Below, one piece after another: positions 23,856-37,727 of a DNA stretch of 64,000 nucleotides. The notes under the pieces were generated by a model. That model was not told where the DNA came from. It searched no databases and saw only the letters and a list, made by a program, of their open reading frames with translations. Positions within the stretch are counted from its first letter, which is position 1. Every line of letters begins with the position of its first letter. The stretch is taken from NCBI GenBank assembly GCA_019321725.1, contig CM033120.1, forward strand, positions 9,491,694 through 9,555,693, written 5' to 3'. This DNA comes from Paulownia fortunei (taxonomy: Eukaryota; Streptophyta; Magnoliopsida; Lamiales; Paulowniaceae). A program made the translations under genes and the position numbers.

Positions 23856-25991
23856 TGTTGGGTTCGTGTGATTCTGGGAAACGTATACGCAACGGAATTT
23901 AAAATTTTTCAAAAACATAAATATATATTACATCACATGTAATTAAAATAAATTCCGGAATCCTTTCACAATTATTCAGTTGTGCGTTTATTGATAGTTA
24001 AAGTAAGAAAGTTTCAGAAACTCTTATCTTGATTTGCACTTCGACTGATGAAGGGATTGAAACGATTCAAATCATTATCTCTGCATAAAAGTATCTCCAT
24101 GTTCTTCAATTCAAAACCCTTTTGATTGAAATTTGATTCACTTCTAGAATCTCAAATGTTATCCCTCTAACGGTATCCACACCTTGGATGCCCACTCGCA
24201 ACCGAATCCTATGCTAGTAGTTTTCGATTCGATAATTCTATCCCAAAATAATTTTGTTTGAAACAAGAACACACTAACAATTAGTGTTTTAGGTGTTTAA
24301 TTTAATTCTTAATTCAACAATTAAATCAAGAATTAAACTAGATAAAAGATTGGTGAACTTTTGGAGATTGAAAGGAAAAGATGGACGAATTTTTGGGGAT
24401 GAAAGAAAACTATTTTTCTTCACAAAAATCTACAATTAAAATCCCCATAAAAATATCCAAGAAGATTGTCAATCAAGACTATTACAAGTTCTTTCTATAT
24501 AGGACTCTTCTTCCTTTCTTATCTCCAACTCTTTTGGTAAGTTTCCTTATCCCATAAGGACTTTCCTTTTTCCTTATTATCTCATAGAAATTGAATTCTC
24601 AATTCAACTTCCTCTAGAAATTGGATTCCCAATCTAATTTCCTAATGGACTTCCTACAAGCCCACACCTAATGGGTCTAGGCTTAAGTAATCAATTAGGC
24701 TCTACTTTAATTGATCCAATCAATTAAATTTATTTATTTAATTAATTAGGCCCATCTTACTTAATTGATCCAATCAATTAATTAAATGTTCCAATTAAGC
24801 TTCTTAATCCAATTAGGTCCAATCAATTAATTTAATTAATTAATTGAATTAATTACATACTTGAATTAATTTAACCCCATCAATTAATCACATTAATTAA
24901 TTTAATCCAACACTTGGATTAATTTCTAGGCTAGAAATGGATTTGTCCAAGTTTTGTGTGTGACCCCTTAGGTTCACTTTAAACTAGCCGTGGTCTCACA
25001 ACTCTTGTGACTTAGTTGAATAATTAATTGTTCTGATTAATTAATCTAATTAATTAATTCTCTTGGAATTAACTCATTAATTCCAAGAACCCACAAGATA
25101 TGGGAAGCATCTAGTATCATGACTCCTAGTCTAAGGTGAATGTGCGAACCTATTTCAATTACGAATACCATGCAAATACGGTCCTTCCGTCATCTAATAT
25201 CCCGATTGAGCCTAGGACATGGATATTGAGTCGAAACCCTATTAACTCAATAACTATGTTTCCATTCCTAGTAGCTTGACTCGATGATGAATAATTAAAA
25301 AACTTCACGTCTAATTTTCATCCAACCTTGGCCAAAGATTTTAGAGTCAAGTATAGTGGAACGCATAGGAGATTCACCTATTCATCTAGATAGGTGATGG
25401 ATCCTTTGTTGGCCACTCATTAATCTCCATACATGAAGATGTTACAGCCAATATAAACTCCTTGTGATTGTCATGCAATTGGGAAATACATCAAAGTACA
25501 ACATGTCATGTACAAGGTTACCATGGTGCCTCAAGTCCAAGGACTAATTCTTGCACTATCATAACGAAAAAATTCCCATTCGACAATAGAATATTTTCAA
25601 TTGGGAATTTTTAGGTAGGGTTGTTCAGTGTACTTATTCCTAACAAGCACCCGCATACATGCACTAGTGTCTCCACACCAATACCTATGGAATGAGACAT
25701 CCTCATTTCGAGCCTGCATCGTATGCGCAAGTTTCAATGGGATCAATGATGTCCCATCTCATTAATCCTTAACTTGGAACGTTTTAAGATCACAGCCTTA
25801 GAGACATATTCCACGATCACCATCATATGCGCAATCATGCCCCATAGCTATGTGTGATCTAAGGACTTTATCTAATTCTTATGATGAATTTAAGATAAAG
25901 ATTGCCATTTAAATGAATATTAATATTAAGAATGATTCGCAAGAGTATAAGAACGGCTAGAACAATTAGCACACCGGGCTCTACTCTAACA
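23856..25991 (-). repeat. 3' LTR of the nested copia element
   Basis: It is 2136 bp and nearly collinear with 31285-33423. It contains conspicuous aattaatt-rich stretches around 24700-24900. Confidence 0.9.
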
Positions 25992-26006
25992 ATCTCTCAC
26001 TTGCCT
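25992..26006 (-). other. Polypurine tract of the nested copia element
   Basis: On the minus strand aggcaagtgagagat abuts TGTTAGAG. This matches the copia consensus arrangement. Confidence 0.75.
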
Positions 26007-26073
26007 TAAAGACAATTGCCCTCGTATTAAAGCCCATTTTCTAAAGATGTCCTTCAAATACTTATCTAAATGG

Positions 26074-27400
26074 TTAAAACAGTGGGTTTGCTATATTTTC
26101 TGCCGAGGCAAATCTTTGCACGCTGATGTTGCCTCTACCAATGATTTTCATAACCAGGGTATCGCTATCTATTTCTGCTTGGATCCTTTGATGAGACCTT
26201 GGCTTCTTTGCTTGTGCAATAGCCCTCATTGTTATCACAGTACTCCAGTACTCAATCAACAATGGTTAGAACTACATCTAACATTTAGATTAAGTTCCTT
26301 ATCCAAACAATCTATTTTTGCAGCATCGTATGCCAAGATGTATTCAATCACGGTGGTGGAATCTATGGTTGTTACAAGCTTGGAACTCTTTCCAACTAAC
26401 CGTCCCACCATTTAGGATGAATATGAATTTAGACATAGACTTCAAGTCATCTACTTTAGACTAAAAACTAGATGAAGCATCTAAGTTTCAGTTCTCCATA
26501 ACCGAACTCCAAAAAGAAATCCTTAGTGCTTCATAAGTACTAAAGATCGTCTTTACGGCTTCTAATGCTTTTCACATCAAATTGATTGATATTTTGCTCG
26601 TAACACTTAGAGCATTTCTAATATCAAATCATGTACATAGATTTGCATATTTTATACTTTCTTTCAAGGATGCATAAAACATGTGAGTCATTATTTCTTT
26701 TTCATTCAAAAGTCTTTGGGGATGAGGACTTCGAAAGAAAAAGCCCATGACTCATAAACAAGAATCTCTCCTAGGATTCTTCCATGCTAAACCCTTTTAG
26801 CATCTAATCTATGTACTTGGATTTAGGATAGTCCAAACATCCTTTGAGATCTATCTCCATAAATCTCAATCCCCAATCCCTAGAATGCTTATCCCAAATC
26901 TCTTTTGGAGAACTTTGTAGATGACAAGTCTCAGTTGACCACAATATTTCTATATCATCTCTATGAGTAAAATGTCATCAACGTAAAACACAACAATCAT
27001 CACCATACTCCCACTAACCCTTTTGTACACATATAGCTCATTCGCATTTCTAAGGAAATCAAACCATTTGATTGCTTTAGAGAATCGAATGTTCCATATT
27101 CGGAAAATTTATTTTGAGTTCTTAACAGATCTCTAAAGCTCGCAAACTTTTTGCTTGCATTTGTTTGATATGAAGACCTCAAACCGCTTAACTTATATCC
27201 CTTTCTCAATACCCCTATTAAGAAAGACGGTCTTCATATTCCTTTGCCATATCTAGTAGTCATAATACGTAGATATAACTAGCATACTCTGAATGGATTT
27301 TAGCATCACGTCTGGTAAAAGGTATCCTCAATAGTCAACATCTTGACTATGATCGTAATACTTTGCTACCAGTCGTGCCTTTATAGGTCACCCCCTCCCC
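26074..27400 (-). pseudogene. Copia RNase H and reverse-transcriptase remnants
   Basis: 26074-26262 reads the C-terminal end of copia pol (RSHQR, then IIGRGNISVQR, then ASAENIANPL). Upstream in element direction, about 27000-27400, broken frames give the RT segment around the positions of YKARLVAK and MLKSI. Stops and frameshifts occur throughout. The plus-strand open frame at 26047-26415 is only the antisense of this. Confidence 0.75.
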
Positions 27401-30350
27401 ATATTTTTTAATTTATATTTGCAGACCCATTTGTAGCTAATGGGAACCATTCCCACTAATGGGTCCACCAAGGTCAAACCTTGTTGGAGTATATAGAGTC
27501 CATTTTGGATTGCATGGCATTTTGTCAATTTTCAAATTGATGTCATACATCATTACTCCTTAGTTAGATCAATATTTAAAAAAGAAGATCCTCCTTGCTG
27601 CTCTCTAGCAAGAGACACTTATCGTATAAGTAGTCCCGAGATCCTTTCAGATCTCATTAGAGGTTGTGTACTAGAAGTTTTAGTAATTTGTTCATACACC
27701 ATTGCCACTTGTGAGACAAACTATGGTTCTTGAATTGTTTCAAGTTCTATGATCTAGCAATTTCTATCTAATAGAAATTCCTTCTTCTCAAGAAGGTGGT
27801 GTCCCTAGAAAACAAACTCTTTTGTTCTTAGGAACCATAGAAATGGTATTCTTTAGTTTCATTTAGATACCCCACAAATTTGCATAAGTTGGATTCACAT
27901 CCATCATATCTCCCACTTACTGCTTTAAAGAAGCAGGCCCATTTATACCCTTAGGTATATATACGAGGGATCTTTTACCACATCTTATCACATATGATGC
28001 TTTTGAGTACCGATTTAGATAACATCCTTACTTGATAAGAATATCATTGATTCTAGGGTGAATTCCCAGAATGAAGGAGGAAATAAGTGAAACTCAACTT
28101 GGATTCACTTAAAGTGAGAATCTTATTCTCCATTAGATAATCAAGAACTTACCACCTTAGTATTCTCTTCATCGATCACATCGATTGATTTAATACTTTG
28201 GCCCATTTAATTCTCTACTTCATGTCTAAATTCTTTGAACCCTTCAAAGGATCTTAGAATAATGAAGTAAGAATAGTTCGCTTGTACACTAACACTTAGT
28301 GGACTGCTTACATTCCTTTGGATAACATCCAAAGCATGGTTTGATCCATTTGTCCCATAAATGGTGATTTGGTCATGTTTTCCTAAAGATAAGATTTACA
28401 AGTTGGAACCTCATGCAAGTCCAAAAGTCAAGCAAATATACCATCTTTTGAACTCTTTCTTTAGAGATATGACATAATCTAGCTAACTACAAGTATGCAC
28501 CATTTTGATTATCTAATTCTTAGATTACTTTGTTGATTATGTAGCATGGAATGTTGGGATTGTATAGTTCATTTGTCAATGTAGCAAAGACAATTAACTA
28601 ATACTATCCTAATTCCATCCAGAGTTAAGTGGATTATTCCTATAGCCAATAAAGCAACACTTACTTTATTCTCAAGCTTAAGGATCGTCCTTTATCTTAG
28701 TCTCCATTTTTCTTGTCATCCACTGCAACCCCTTGCAAAGATGGGATCATATCCGATATCCAATATTCAAGAAAAAATTTATCAACCTTAATGGTTGATA
28801 TCAACAATGTATAAACTTGAATTAGAACCCCTTTTAATTCACCTAAGCAAGTCAATACTTGTGTTTTCTCTTTCTATGCCCTAAATATCCACAATGGTGA
28901 CAAACATCTATATTGAGCTGGTAAGTTTGTCTATTTGTCTAGATTATCCTATGTGGAATTACTAGCAATAACCATTATCCTATGCGAGGCAGAAATTTAA
29001 GCATTCATTCAATTAATATCCATTTATGATATGGTCTTTAATCATAAATGTCTCCACTGTTTTATTCAAATCCCATCACCCTCTAGATAGAAATTTGAGA
29101 AATCTAATTTCTTAGTGGGCTTGAAGTCCAACTAGCCTTGCCATACACCCCAATTTTATGAGCACATACAACAAAACTAAAAGGTAGCTAACAACATTAG
29201 CAATTACATCCCCATGCAACCCTCAAGCTATTTTGCCTCACCTCTTCCCATACACCCCAATTTTATGAGCCCATATGGTACTAAGTGTCAAACATTACCA
29301 TCAAACATCCATGTAGATGGAGCATCTAAATATCCCATGACTCATGGCCAACAATAAAGACGAGTCCACCCTATGGGCATCTCAATGCTTAGTAGTGGTC
29401 ACAGCTTGCCTACACTTAGCACATCCCACGACTCATGGCCAACGGACTAAATGGGGTAGCGTATCGACATGCCACTACTTTTGATGGAAGGCATGGACGA
29501 TTGGGTCCTACCCAATATTGTCCATTTATGCTTGATATCGAACTAATAAAGGTTCTCAACTTGAAACATTTTCAAGTGAGGGTCATACTAGATTTATTAT
29601 ACAAGGTCTCATCGTTTTCTTTTCTTGTTTATTTAATGTTCACTATCCTAATGATGACAAGCATACATCATAAGAAAGTATTAAATAAACACAACATGTA
29701 TCATATACATCCTAAAAATAAATAGATGATCATGAACCTTTAATCCTATGCGATCCACTTGAGCCAAAGTGGATCTAAGTCAATCTAAGGGTGATAATTA
29801 AAATACAAATAGACATATCTATTACATAAATATATCCCATACATTCATGGGCCTTGTATCCTCGTTTTTTCTACGTCTTCACTCAATCTTCTTGTAATGT
29901 CCGCCAAATTACAAAAAGATTAACCTCACCGCCTAATTCTACTCTCATTACATTTGCTAAAACTACAAGAAACTTTGGAACAATTCCAGGGGAGATACAT
30001 AGGAGGGAGATAGAAGTACATCAAGAATAAAACAGAAAAAGGTGAGACTCGTAGGACTCATTTTAATTAAAACTAAAAAATAACCAATTATGCATAAAAT
30101 TAAACCAACCCATTGGCCTAGGCTCTATGATCATCCAACTAGCATGCTTAACATAAATCATCACATGATAATGAAAACATATAAATTTATCGATTATGTT
30201 ATGTGCAATTTCTTTCAAATTTGGGATTTTTATGAAAAATAATTTTTCAAAAAATAAAATTAATATTTAATTTTAAAATGAAAAATCATAAACTTCACGT
30301 AATAATTACGTAACGAGGCAGGATGGACAATAGTTCAACAAGACTGCTGC
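27401..30350 (-). pseudogene. Rest of the copia interior (RT start, integrase and gag region), badly decayed
   Basis: By position this should hold the start of RT, integrase, protease and gag. Only the N-terminal RT piece near 27400-27450 is readable. 29145-29440 contains duplicated phrases (ccatacaccccaattttatg at 29143 and again near 29250; cgactcatggccaacg-type near 29335 and 29430) of unknown origin. Function is assigned by position, not by clear motifs. Confidence 0.45.
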
Positions 30351-30355
30351 TTGTC

Positions 30356-30890
30356 GAGTGGCTGGGCAGACCACCCATCGGGCGGCTGAGCGCCCACACG
30401 TCGGGTGGCTGGGCGCCCGCACTTCAGGTGCCAACTGGCGACCCGTCGCCCGCACGTCGGGTAAGAGAAGGCGACCCAGCGCCCAATGTCGGGTGGCCAG
30501 CAGCCTACCTGATGTCACACATCGGGTGGCTGGGCACCCGCACGTCGGGTGCCAATGGGCGACCCGGCGCCCGATGTCGTGTGGCCGGCAGCCTACCTGA
30601 TGTCACACTTTGGGTGACTGGGCGCCCGCACGTCGGGTGCCAGCGGGCGACCCAGCGCCCGATGTCGGGTGGCCGGCAACCCACCCGACGCCACACGTTG
30701 GGTGGCTGGGCGCCCGTACGTCGGGTGCCAGCGGGCGACCCGGCGCCCGATGTCGGGTGGCCGGCAGCCCACCCAACGTCACACGTCGGGTGTCTGGCGC
30801 CGGCACGTAGGTGCCAGCGGGCGACCCGGCGCCCGATGTCGGGTGGCCGGCAGCCCACCCGACGTCACACGTTGGGTGGTCGGCACCCCA
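30356..30890. repeat. GC-rich 88-bp minisatellite, about six units
   Basis: The phrase atgtcg-(g/t)-gtggcc recurs at 30486, 30574, 30662, 30750 and 30836, giving periods of 88, 88, 88 and 86. Each unit is CpG-dense, contains GGCGCCC and its complement, and can pair the end of one unit with the start of the next (CCACCCGACGT against ACGTCGGGTGG in the consensus). Long open frames on both strands come only from the base composition; a period of 88 is not divisible by 3. It lies in the leader/gag side of the copia element. Confidence 0.92.
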
Positions 30891-31270
30891 AATTTTTTTT
30901 TTTAATGTCCAAGAATTCAAAATTTTCACAAAATCTTGATTTCATAGTTTATTGATCTCATCAAGAAATTTTAAAAACTTAATAAAAACTAATTTTATTG
31001 ATCAAGAAATCAACTTATTTGATTTTTTATTTATTTATTTATTTCTTGCCACATTTCAAGAAATTCAAGATTTCACAAATCTTGAAAATCAAGAAATCCA
31101 ATTTCTTACTCGTCTCAATTCTTAAAACGTTTTAACATTTAAAATAATTAATAATATTAATCCCAAACAAAGAAATTAATTGATTCAAAACCAATCACAC
31201 ATATAAATATTTAATCTATCACATATATTAAATAAACATAATCGAAAAGTATTAGAAACGCACGAACATT

Positions 31271-31283
31271 GGCTCTGAGACCA
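31271..31283 (-). other. Primer-binding site of the nested copia element
   Basis: The minus strand reads TGGTCTCAGAGCC directly inside the right LTR. It is one base different from the initiator-Met complement TGGTATCAGAGCC. Confidence 0.85.
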
Positions 31284-31284
31284 C

Positions 31285-33423
31285 TGTTCGGTTCCCGCGA
31301 TTCCGAAAAATGTATACACAGCGGAATTTAAAATTTTTCAAAAACATAAATATATATTACATCACATGTAATTAAAATGAATTCCAAAAACCCTTTCACG
31401 ATTATTCAGTTGTGCGTTTACTGATAGTTAAAGTAAGAAAGTTTCATAAACTCTTACCTTTATTTGCACTCCGACTGATGTAGTGATTGAAACGATCCAA
31501 ATCATTATCCTTGCATGAAAGTATCTCCATGTTCTTTAATTCAAAACCCCTTTGATTGAAATTTGATTCAGTTCTACGATCCCAAATATTATCCCTCTAA
31601 CGGTATCCACACCTTGGATGCCACTTGCAACCGAATCCTATGCTAGTAGTTTTCGATTCGATAATTCTATCCCAAAATAATTTTATTTGGAATAAGAACA
31701 CACTAACAATTAGTGTTTTAGGTGTTTAATTTAATTCTTAATTCAATAATTAAATCAAGAATTAAACTAGATAAAAGGTTGGTGAACTTTTGGAGATTGA
31801 AAAGAAAAGATGGACGAATTTTTGGGGATGAAAGAAAATTATTTTTCATCACAAAAATCTACAATTAAAATCCCCATAAAAATATCCAAGAAGATTGTCA
31901 ATCAAGACTATCACAAGTTCTTTGTATATAGGACTCTTCTTCCTTTCTTATCTCCAACTCTTTTGGTAAGTTTCCTTATCCCATAAGGACTTTCCTTTTT
32001 CCTTATTACCTCATAGAAATTGAATTCTCAATTCAACTTCCTCTAGAAATTGGATTCTCAATTCAATTTCCTAATGGGCTTTCTACAAGCCCACACCTAA
32101 TGGGCCTAGGCCTAAGTAATCAATTAGGCTTTACTTTAATTGATCCAATCAATTAAATTTATTTATTTAATTAATTAGGCCCATCTTACTTAATTGATCT
32201 AATCAATTAAGTAAATGTTCCAATTGGGCTTCCTAATCCAATTAGATCCAATCAATTAATCTAATTAATTAATTAAATTAATTCCACACTTGAATTAATT
32301 TAACCTATTAATTAATCACATTAATTAATTTAATCCAACACTTAGATTAATTTCTAGGCTATAAATAGTCTTGTCCAAGTTTTGTGTATGACCCCTTAGG
32401 TTTACTTTAAACTAGTCATGGGCTCACAACTCTTGTAACTTAGTTGAACAATTAATTATTCTGATTAATTAATCCAATTAATTAATTCTTTTGGAATTAA
32501 CTCATTAATTCCAAGAACCCACAAGACATGGGAAACATCTAGTAATGCATTATGACTCTTAGTCTAAGGTGAATGTGCAAACCTATTTCAATTACAAATA
32601 CCATGCAAGTACGGTCCTTCCATCATCTAATATCCCGATTGAGTTTAGGGCATGGATATTGAGTCGAAACCCTATTAACTCAATAACTATGTTTTCATTC
32701 CTAGTAGCTTGACTCGATGATGAATAATTAGAAAACCTCACGTCTAATTTTCATCCAACCTTGGCCAAGGATTTTAGAGTCAAGTACAGTGGAACACATA
32801 GAAGATTCACCTATTCATCTAGATAGGTGACGAATCCTTTGTTGGCCACTCATTAATCTCCATACATGAAGATGTTACACCCAATATAAACCCTTGTGAT
32901 TGTCATGCAATCGGGAATACATCAAAGTACAACATGTCATGTACAAGGTTACTATGGTGCCTCAAGTCCAAGGACTAATTCTTGCACTATCGTAACGAGA
33001 AAATTCCCATTCGACAATAGAATATTTCCAATTGAAAATTTTTAGGTGGGGTTGTTCAGCGTACTTGTTCCCAACAAGCACCCACATATATGTACTAGTG
33101 TCTCCACACCAATACCTATGGAACGAGGCATCCTACTTTCGAGCCTGCATCGTATGCGCAAGTTTCAACGGGATCAATGATGTCCCATCTCATTAATTCT
33201 TAACTTGGAACGTTTTAAGATCACAGCCTTAGAGGCATATTCCACGATCACCATCATATGCGCAACCATGCCCATAGCTATGTGTGATCTAAGGACTTTA
33301 TCTAATTCTTATGATGAATTTAAGATAAAGATTTCCATTTAAATAATATTAATATAAATAAGAATGATTCGCAAGAGTATAAGAACAGCCAGAACAATTG
33401 GCACGCCGGGCACTACTCTAACA
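31285..33423 (-). repeat. 5' LTR of the nested copia element
   Basis: It is 2139 bp and collinear with 23856-25991; differences are mainly C/T and A/G. Ends TGTTCGG and CTAACA. Confidence 0.9.
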
Positions 33424-33428
33424 ATACC

Positions 33429-34321
33429 ACCATTGAATCATCATCCAGCCTAAAAAATTACTAATGGTAATAATTCAAAAAAAAAATAGCAAAAAGGTGA
33501 TTATATCTAAAATGCTGATTTATATGCCAATTTCAACTTAACCTCATGATCTTAATTGTGTATGCATGTGTGTGCAGACAATGCATCAAATCAAACTTGT
33601 CACCAAGATACGTTTATAAAGTAAAGCATTTTTTAAAAGGTCCACTTTGATTATGATTTGATAGTTTTTCCCAACTCCATAGGCTCGTTTTTTACATTAA
33701 TCTCCACAAATATAGATAATCATAGCAATGAGGACTAGAAGGACTTTCAAATCTTGTAATGTATAGCTTGTTTTAGAGTAGATTATTTTGATAGTAAAGT
33801 GGCTCAAAATCACCAAAAACATAAACATTAGAGAATTATGTTGGCTTACACAAGTCTCTCACTCATCCCACACTTTGCTCCATTGTTTCTTCTTTCGTTA
33901 ACTCATTTGACACTTTTTTTCAGAACTTTGTACACCCCCAAAATATGTTTTTTTTTTGTTTTGATAAGAAGGGTTTATTTTAAATTGTCCATTTTTTTTT
34001 CTAAAGCTTATTTTGTTTCTCCCTTTGTCTTTCTCTCTTCTGTTTTTTTTTTCAAAAAGATCATAAGAAGTATTTATCAATACTACCCTATATATGTACA
34101 TTTCTCTCACTTCTGAACATGATCGCTAAATAAATGTGCAGGGTGAAGGGTAAAAATGTGGATAAACATATTGTAAGGCTAAGAGGACACTAGGGATAAT
34201 TCATGAGAATTTGGTAGGCTTTATAGGCTCTATTGGTCCAAAAATAGCCTAAATCATTTCCTTCATGCTATGTTATATAGGATTTTGCCTCGACTAATTA
34301 TCAAACGAGTTATAGAGTTTG
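33429..34321. other. Interior of the outer element between the two nested insertions
   Basis: About 890 bp of T-rich sequence belongs to the 3' non-coding part of the outer element. No domain is seen; the short frames at 33838-34116 are low complexity. Confidence 0.5.
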
Positions 34322-35961
34322 TGATGAACATTTAAAAGTGTACAATTAATTAGGATTTATATAATTATTTTTACTTTGAAATTATCATTAGAAATCCTAA
34401 CTAAAGAATTTTTATATTTTAGGAATGAAATGGGAAATCAACATAAAAAAATGAGATTAAAAAGTTTTATCTTCTTTTGTGTAGGTTTTAGAGAAACTGA
34501 CATAACCTTTGATTTCGAAAAGATTTTAGGTTAATTCTTGAGGCTATGGATTGATAATTCATTCATCTACAAGTTCATGTAGATCTTGGATCTCATTCTA
34601 AATGTGTAAGAATCAAAGAAGTTGGATTACAAGTGGCTATACAAAATGGATCACAAAAAATTCGGATTAGAGTTAAGCCAAATCCTGAACTATTTTACCA
34701 TTTGGGTCATATCTCTTAAATAAAATTTGCTTTTGGGCTGAATTTTGGACATGTTATATAAAATGGTAGATAAACAAGTTTGCAGAAAACAAGATGGTGA
34801 GAAAATATATTAAAATGGTCAATAAACATGCTGCAATGCACTACTGATGTTGAAAGATATCTCTTGAACATGATCTAATAATTTGACTGTATTTCCCTCA
34901 TCCGGCGGTCAAATTTGACAAATGAAATTTGCATATATATCAGCATGAAAAGATCTAAAACTTTTAAATTGTACTCATCATCACAATCTGGCTGTATCCA
35001 ACCTAAAAATTTAGAGAATTTTGTGTAACAACTTACCAACTCTTGACAACTAGTATACCACTTGATTATTTAACTCCTCTATTTTATGTTTGGCCTCTAA
35101 CATACTCCAATCACTTTAAATAGGTCATGTATTAAGTTTGTAATAGTGGGGGAGGGGTAGATGATTTCTTTAGGCTAAGTTTTCTTGTAATAATGTAAGT
35201 TTTCTCGTAGTAATAAAAGTTTCCTAGTAGTAATAAAAACTTATTCTCTAGTTTTTCTTCTATTTTTAGTTTTTCCTATTTTTATTATGCCTTTTCAAAT
35301 TTTACTTTGTTGAGGAAAAAGGGTGAACCTTTTGATAGAGGAAGATGAATGGTTTAAAGGTAGAAAATATTTAAGTGTGTTGTATTATTGTTTTAATTTT
35401 TGATCTAAACCCTACTTATTTTGTGGTGATTCTTGATTTATGTATCATAATGGCACAACAAATACTTGAATTCATTTAGCTAGACATTTGGTTATATTAC
35501 TCCAACCGCTAAAGTGAAACCTTGATTTGTTGTAGATAAAGATGTGCAGAAATACTTAATCCCATAAACAAGTGTTGGCATTAAGAGATAATTTGCAAAC
35601 AGTAAGATAATATCATGATTATCTTATTGCATGAGCTATTTGATAACATCTTCTCATTGGAACCTTCATTATGTATGGATTCCAATAATGACAATTAAAA
35701 GAGATAAAAACAAACAAATAATCATTTCTCTATCCAAAATTAAAGAGTGGATCTCTAATCCTTTATACTTTTATTACTTTGTTTTTTTAAGTTATAGCAT
35801 ACATTATTTTTTTAATATATTTTAAACCATATAAAGCCTTTTTTTAAGAAATATAAATCTTAAATCTTCAAACAACTTTCTTGTGGATCGATCTTAAACT
35901 CACGAAAAATTTATTAATTGACATAACCTGTACTTAGGTTTGTAATCTTAAAGTTGTAGCA
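34322..35961 (+). repeat. 5' LTR of the inner Athila-like element
   Basis: It is about 1640 bp, collinear with 44163-45742, with the same opening block (TGATGAACATTTAAAAGTG). Confidence 0.88.
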
Positions 35962-35967
35962 AATTTT

Positions 35968-35984
35968 TGGCGTCGTTACCAGGT
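35968..35984 (+). other. Primer-binding site, Athila/Tat type (not iMet)
   Basis: TGGCGTCGTTACCAGGT lies 6 bp past the LTR. It is a mutated form of the TGGCGCCGTTGCCGGGG-type site common in Athila/Tat elements. The outer element has a matching site in the opposite orientation. Confidence 0.75.
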
Positions 35985-36178
35985 AAGGCAAGGTAAGTTT
36001 TTAGGTTTGTAAATATTTCTCCTTTGTAAATATTGTGTGTTCATTTTTTTATGATTATATGGTCATATGGTATTGTAGTCATAATTCTTAGCATTTAGTT
36101 AGAAATAATTTTGAAACTTTATTTGAAAATTTATTTGAGTCACCTCCACACACTTCCACCATAGCTTAAAATTAAAGT

Positions 36179-36727
36179 GTGCAGGATGAAAATAAGAATC
36201 AACATGTGCATACCATGCATTATTACATGCAAGCTCCTCAAAAATTTTCTCCTTCTTGTTTTATTTTTTCTCTCAATGCAAATAACTTTCGATTCAAGCT
36301 AGGTGTGATCCCTTTACTTTCTAATTTTCATGGTTTAGACTCTGAAATCCCTTATTTCCATTTGAAAGAATTTAATGAAGTATGTACCACTTTTGATGAT
36401 CAAACTTGTGCAAATAAAATTGTTAAGCTCAAATTATTTTTATTTTTTTTAGAAGATAAAGCAAAAACTTGGCTTAATTCTTTAAAACCTAGGTTAATTG
36501 ACACTTGGCAAGAAATGCAAGCTGAATTTTTGAAAAAAAAAATTCCAACTCACAAAACTGATGCTTTGAAAAGAGAAATCCAAAACTTCCCTCAAAATTC
36601 TAATGAAACTTTCTTTCAATGTCGGGAAAGATTTAAAAATTTGTTGAATTCAAGCCCACATCATGGTTCTAAAAAATTATGCTTAATTACTTTCTTTTAT
36701 GAAGGTTTAACTCCTGAAATAAAATAA
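36179..36727 (+). pseudogene. Gag remnant, inner Athila-like element
   Basis: The 182-codon open stretch has the retrotransposon gag core (LEDKAKTWLNSL, then TWQEMQAEFLKKK, later FFQCRERFKNLL and YEGLTPEIK). The first ATG is at 36215; the frame is open slightly upstream. It stops at 36727, and related broken frames continue to about 37500. Gag would form the virus-like particle. This copy is truncated. Confidence 0.82.
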
Positions 36728-37727
36728 TTTGTTGAAACAATGTGTAATTGTGAGTTTCTTGATAAAGAACCTGATGAAACCTTAGAATATCTAGACCATT
36801 TGGCAGAAAACTCTCAATCATGGCATAGTGTTAATTTTTCTGAAGGTTCTATTAGAACTAATCTTGCTAATAGCAATAAAGGAAAATATTACCATAGTCA
36901 AGAAGATGATTGAAATGCTAGGATTTCTAGTTTAACAAGAAAAGTTGAAGCCATGAAACTTAAAAAAGTAAAGAAAATCAAATATGTGCAAGAAAAAGAA
37001 GTTTGTTGTAATTATGAACTTATGGTGCACTCCACTAATAAATGTACAAATATTCCAGTACAAGCAAATTTTATGAACACATTCAAAAAGCCTTTTCATT
37101 CTCTATATTCTAAAAATTACAATCCATAATGGAGAAATTATCACAATTTTAGTTGGCGAGATGATGACCGTGCCCAACCGCTACATTCACAAAAGCCACC
37201 AAACTTTCTTTTTTATCTAGCTTCACATATAAAATCCCTTGACGAGACTTTACAAGCATTTATGCATGAACAAACAAACATCAATAATCAAACTTCACAA
37301 GCCATCAATGAGATCCAAAACACACTTTCAACATTAACCGCCTCTTTGCGCACTCAGAAAAAAGGTAAGTTTCCAACTCAACCTAGTGTCATGTTTATTT
37401 TTCAGGTAAAAATTTAGTCAATGGGGCAAATTGGTCACAACTCTTCGAAATGGAAAAGTTGATGACAAGACTATTCATTCCAATAAGAAAGTTTCTAATC
37501 GACCTTCATAGTCATGATAATAAAGGTAAGTTTAATGAAGGTGAGTTTGAAAATGATGAAAAAGAAAAATACTCACCTCTAGCTCCTTTTCCTCAAAGAT
37601 TGTAACCAACTTAGAAATTGAACTCAAATTCTGAAATTTTTAAACTTTTTCAACAAGTCAAGATTAATATTCTATTGTTATATGTAATCAAACAAGTTCA
37701 TTCTTATGCCAAATTTTAGAAAGATTT

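Larger units (their letters stand above)
23856..33423 (-). mobile_element. Ty1/copia LTR retrotransposon nested in the outer element
   Basis: LTRs at 23856-25991 and 31285-33423 begin TGTT and end TAACA. The flanking duplication atacc (23851-23855 and 33424-33428) is perfect. The purine tract beside the left LTR and the iMet primer site beside the right LTR set the orientation as minus. Pol remnants are copia-like, with RNase H nearest the left LTR. The LTRs differ by an estimated 5% by eye, mostly transitions, so this is not a recent insertion. The coding region is heavily interrupted. Confidence 0.9.

Noticed and set aside
26047..26415. 122-codon plus-strand frame
   Set aside because: Antisense of the copia RNase H remnant on the minus strand.
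30356..30890. CRISPR-like array
   Set aside because: Units are contiguous without unique spacers and the DNA is a plant nuclear transposon; it is a minisatellite.
30306..30955. Long overlapping frames on both strands in the GC-rich repeat
   Set aside because: They arise from lack of stops in GC-rich tandem DNA. The 88-bp period shifts the frame each unit, so no protein repeat is preserved.
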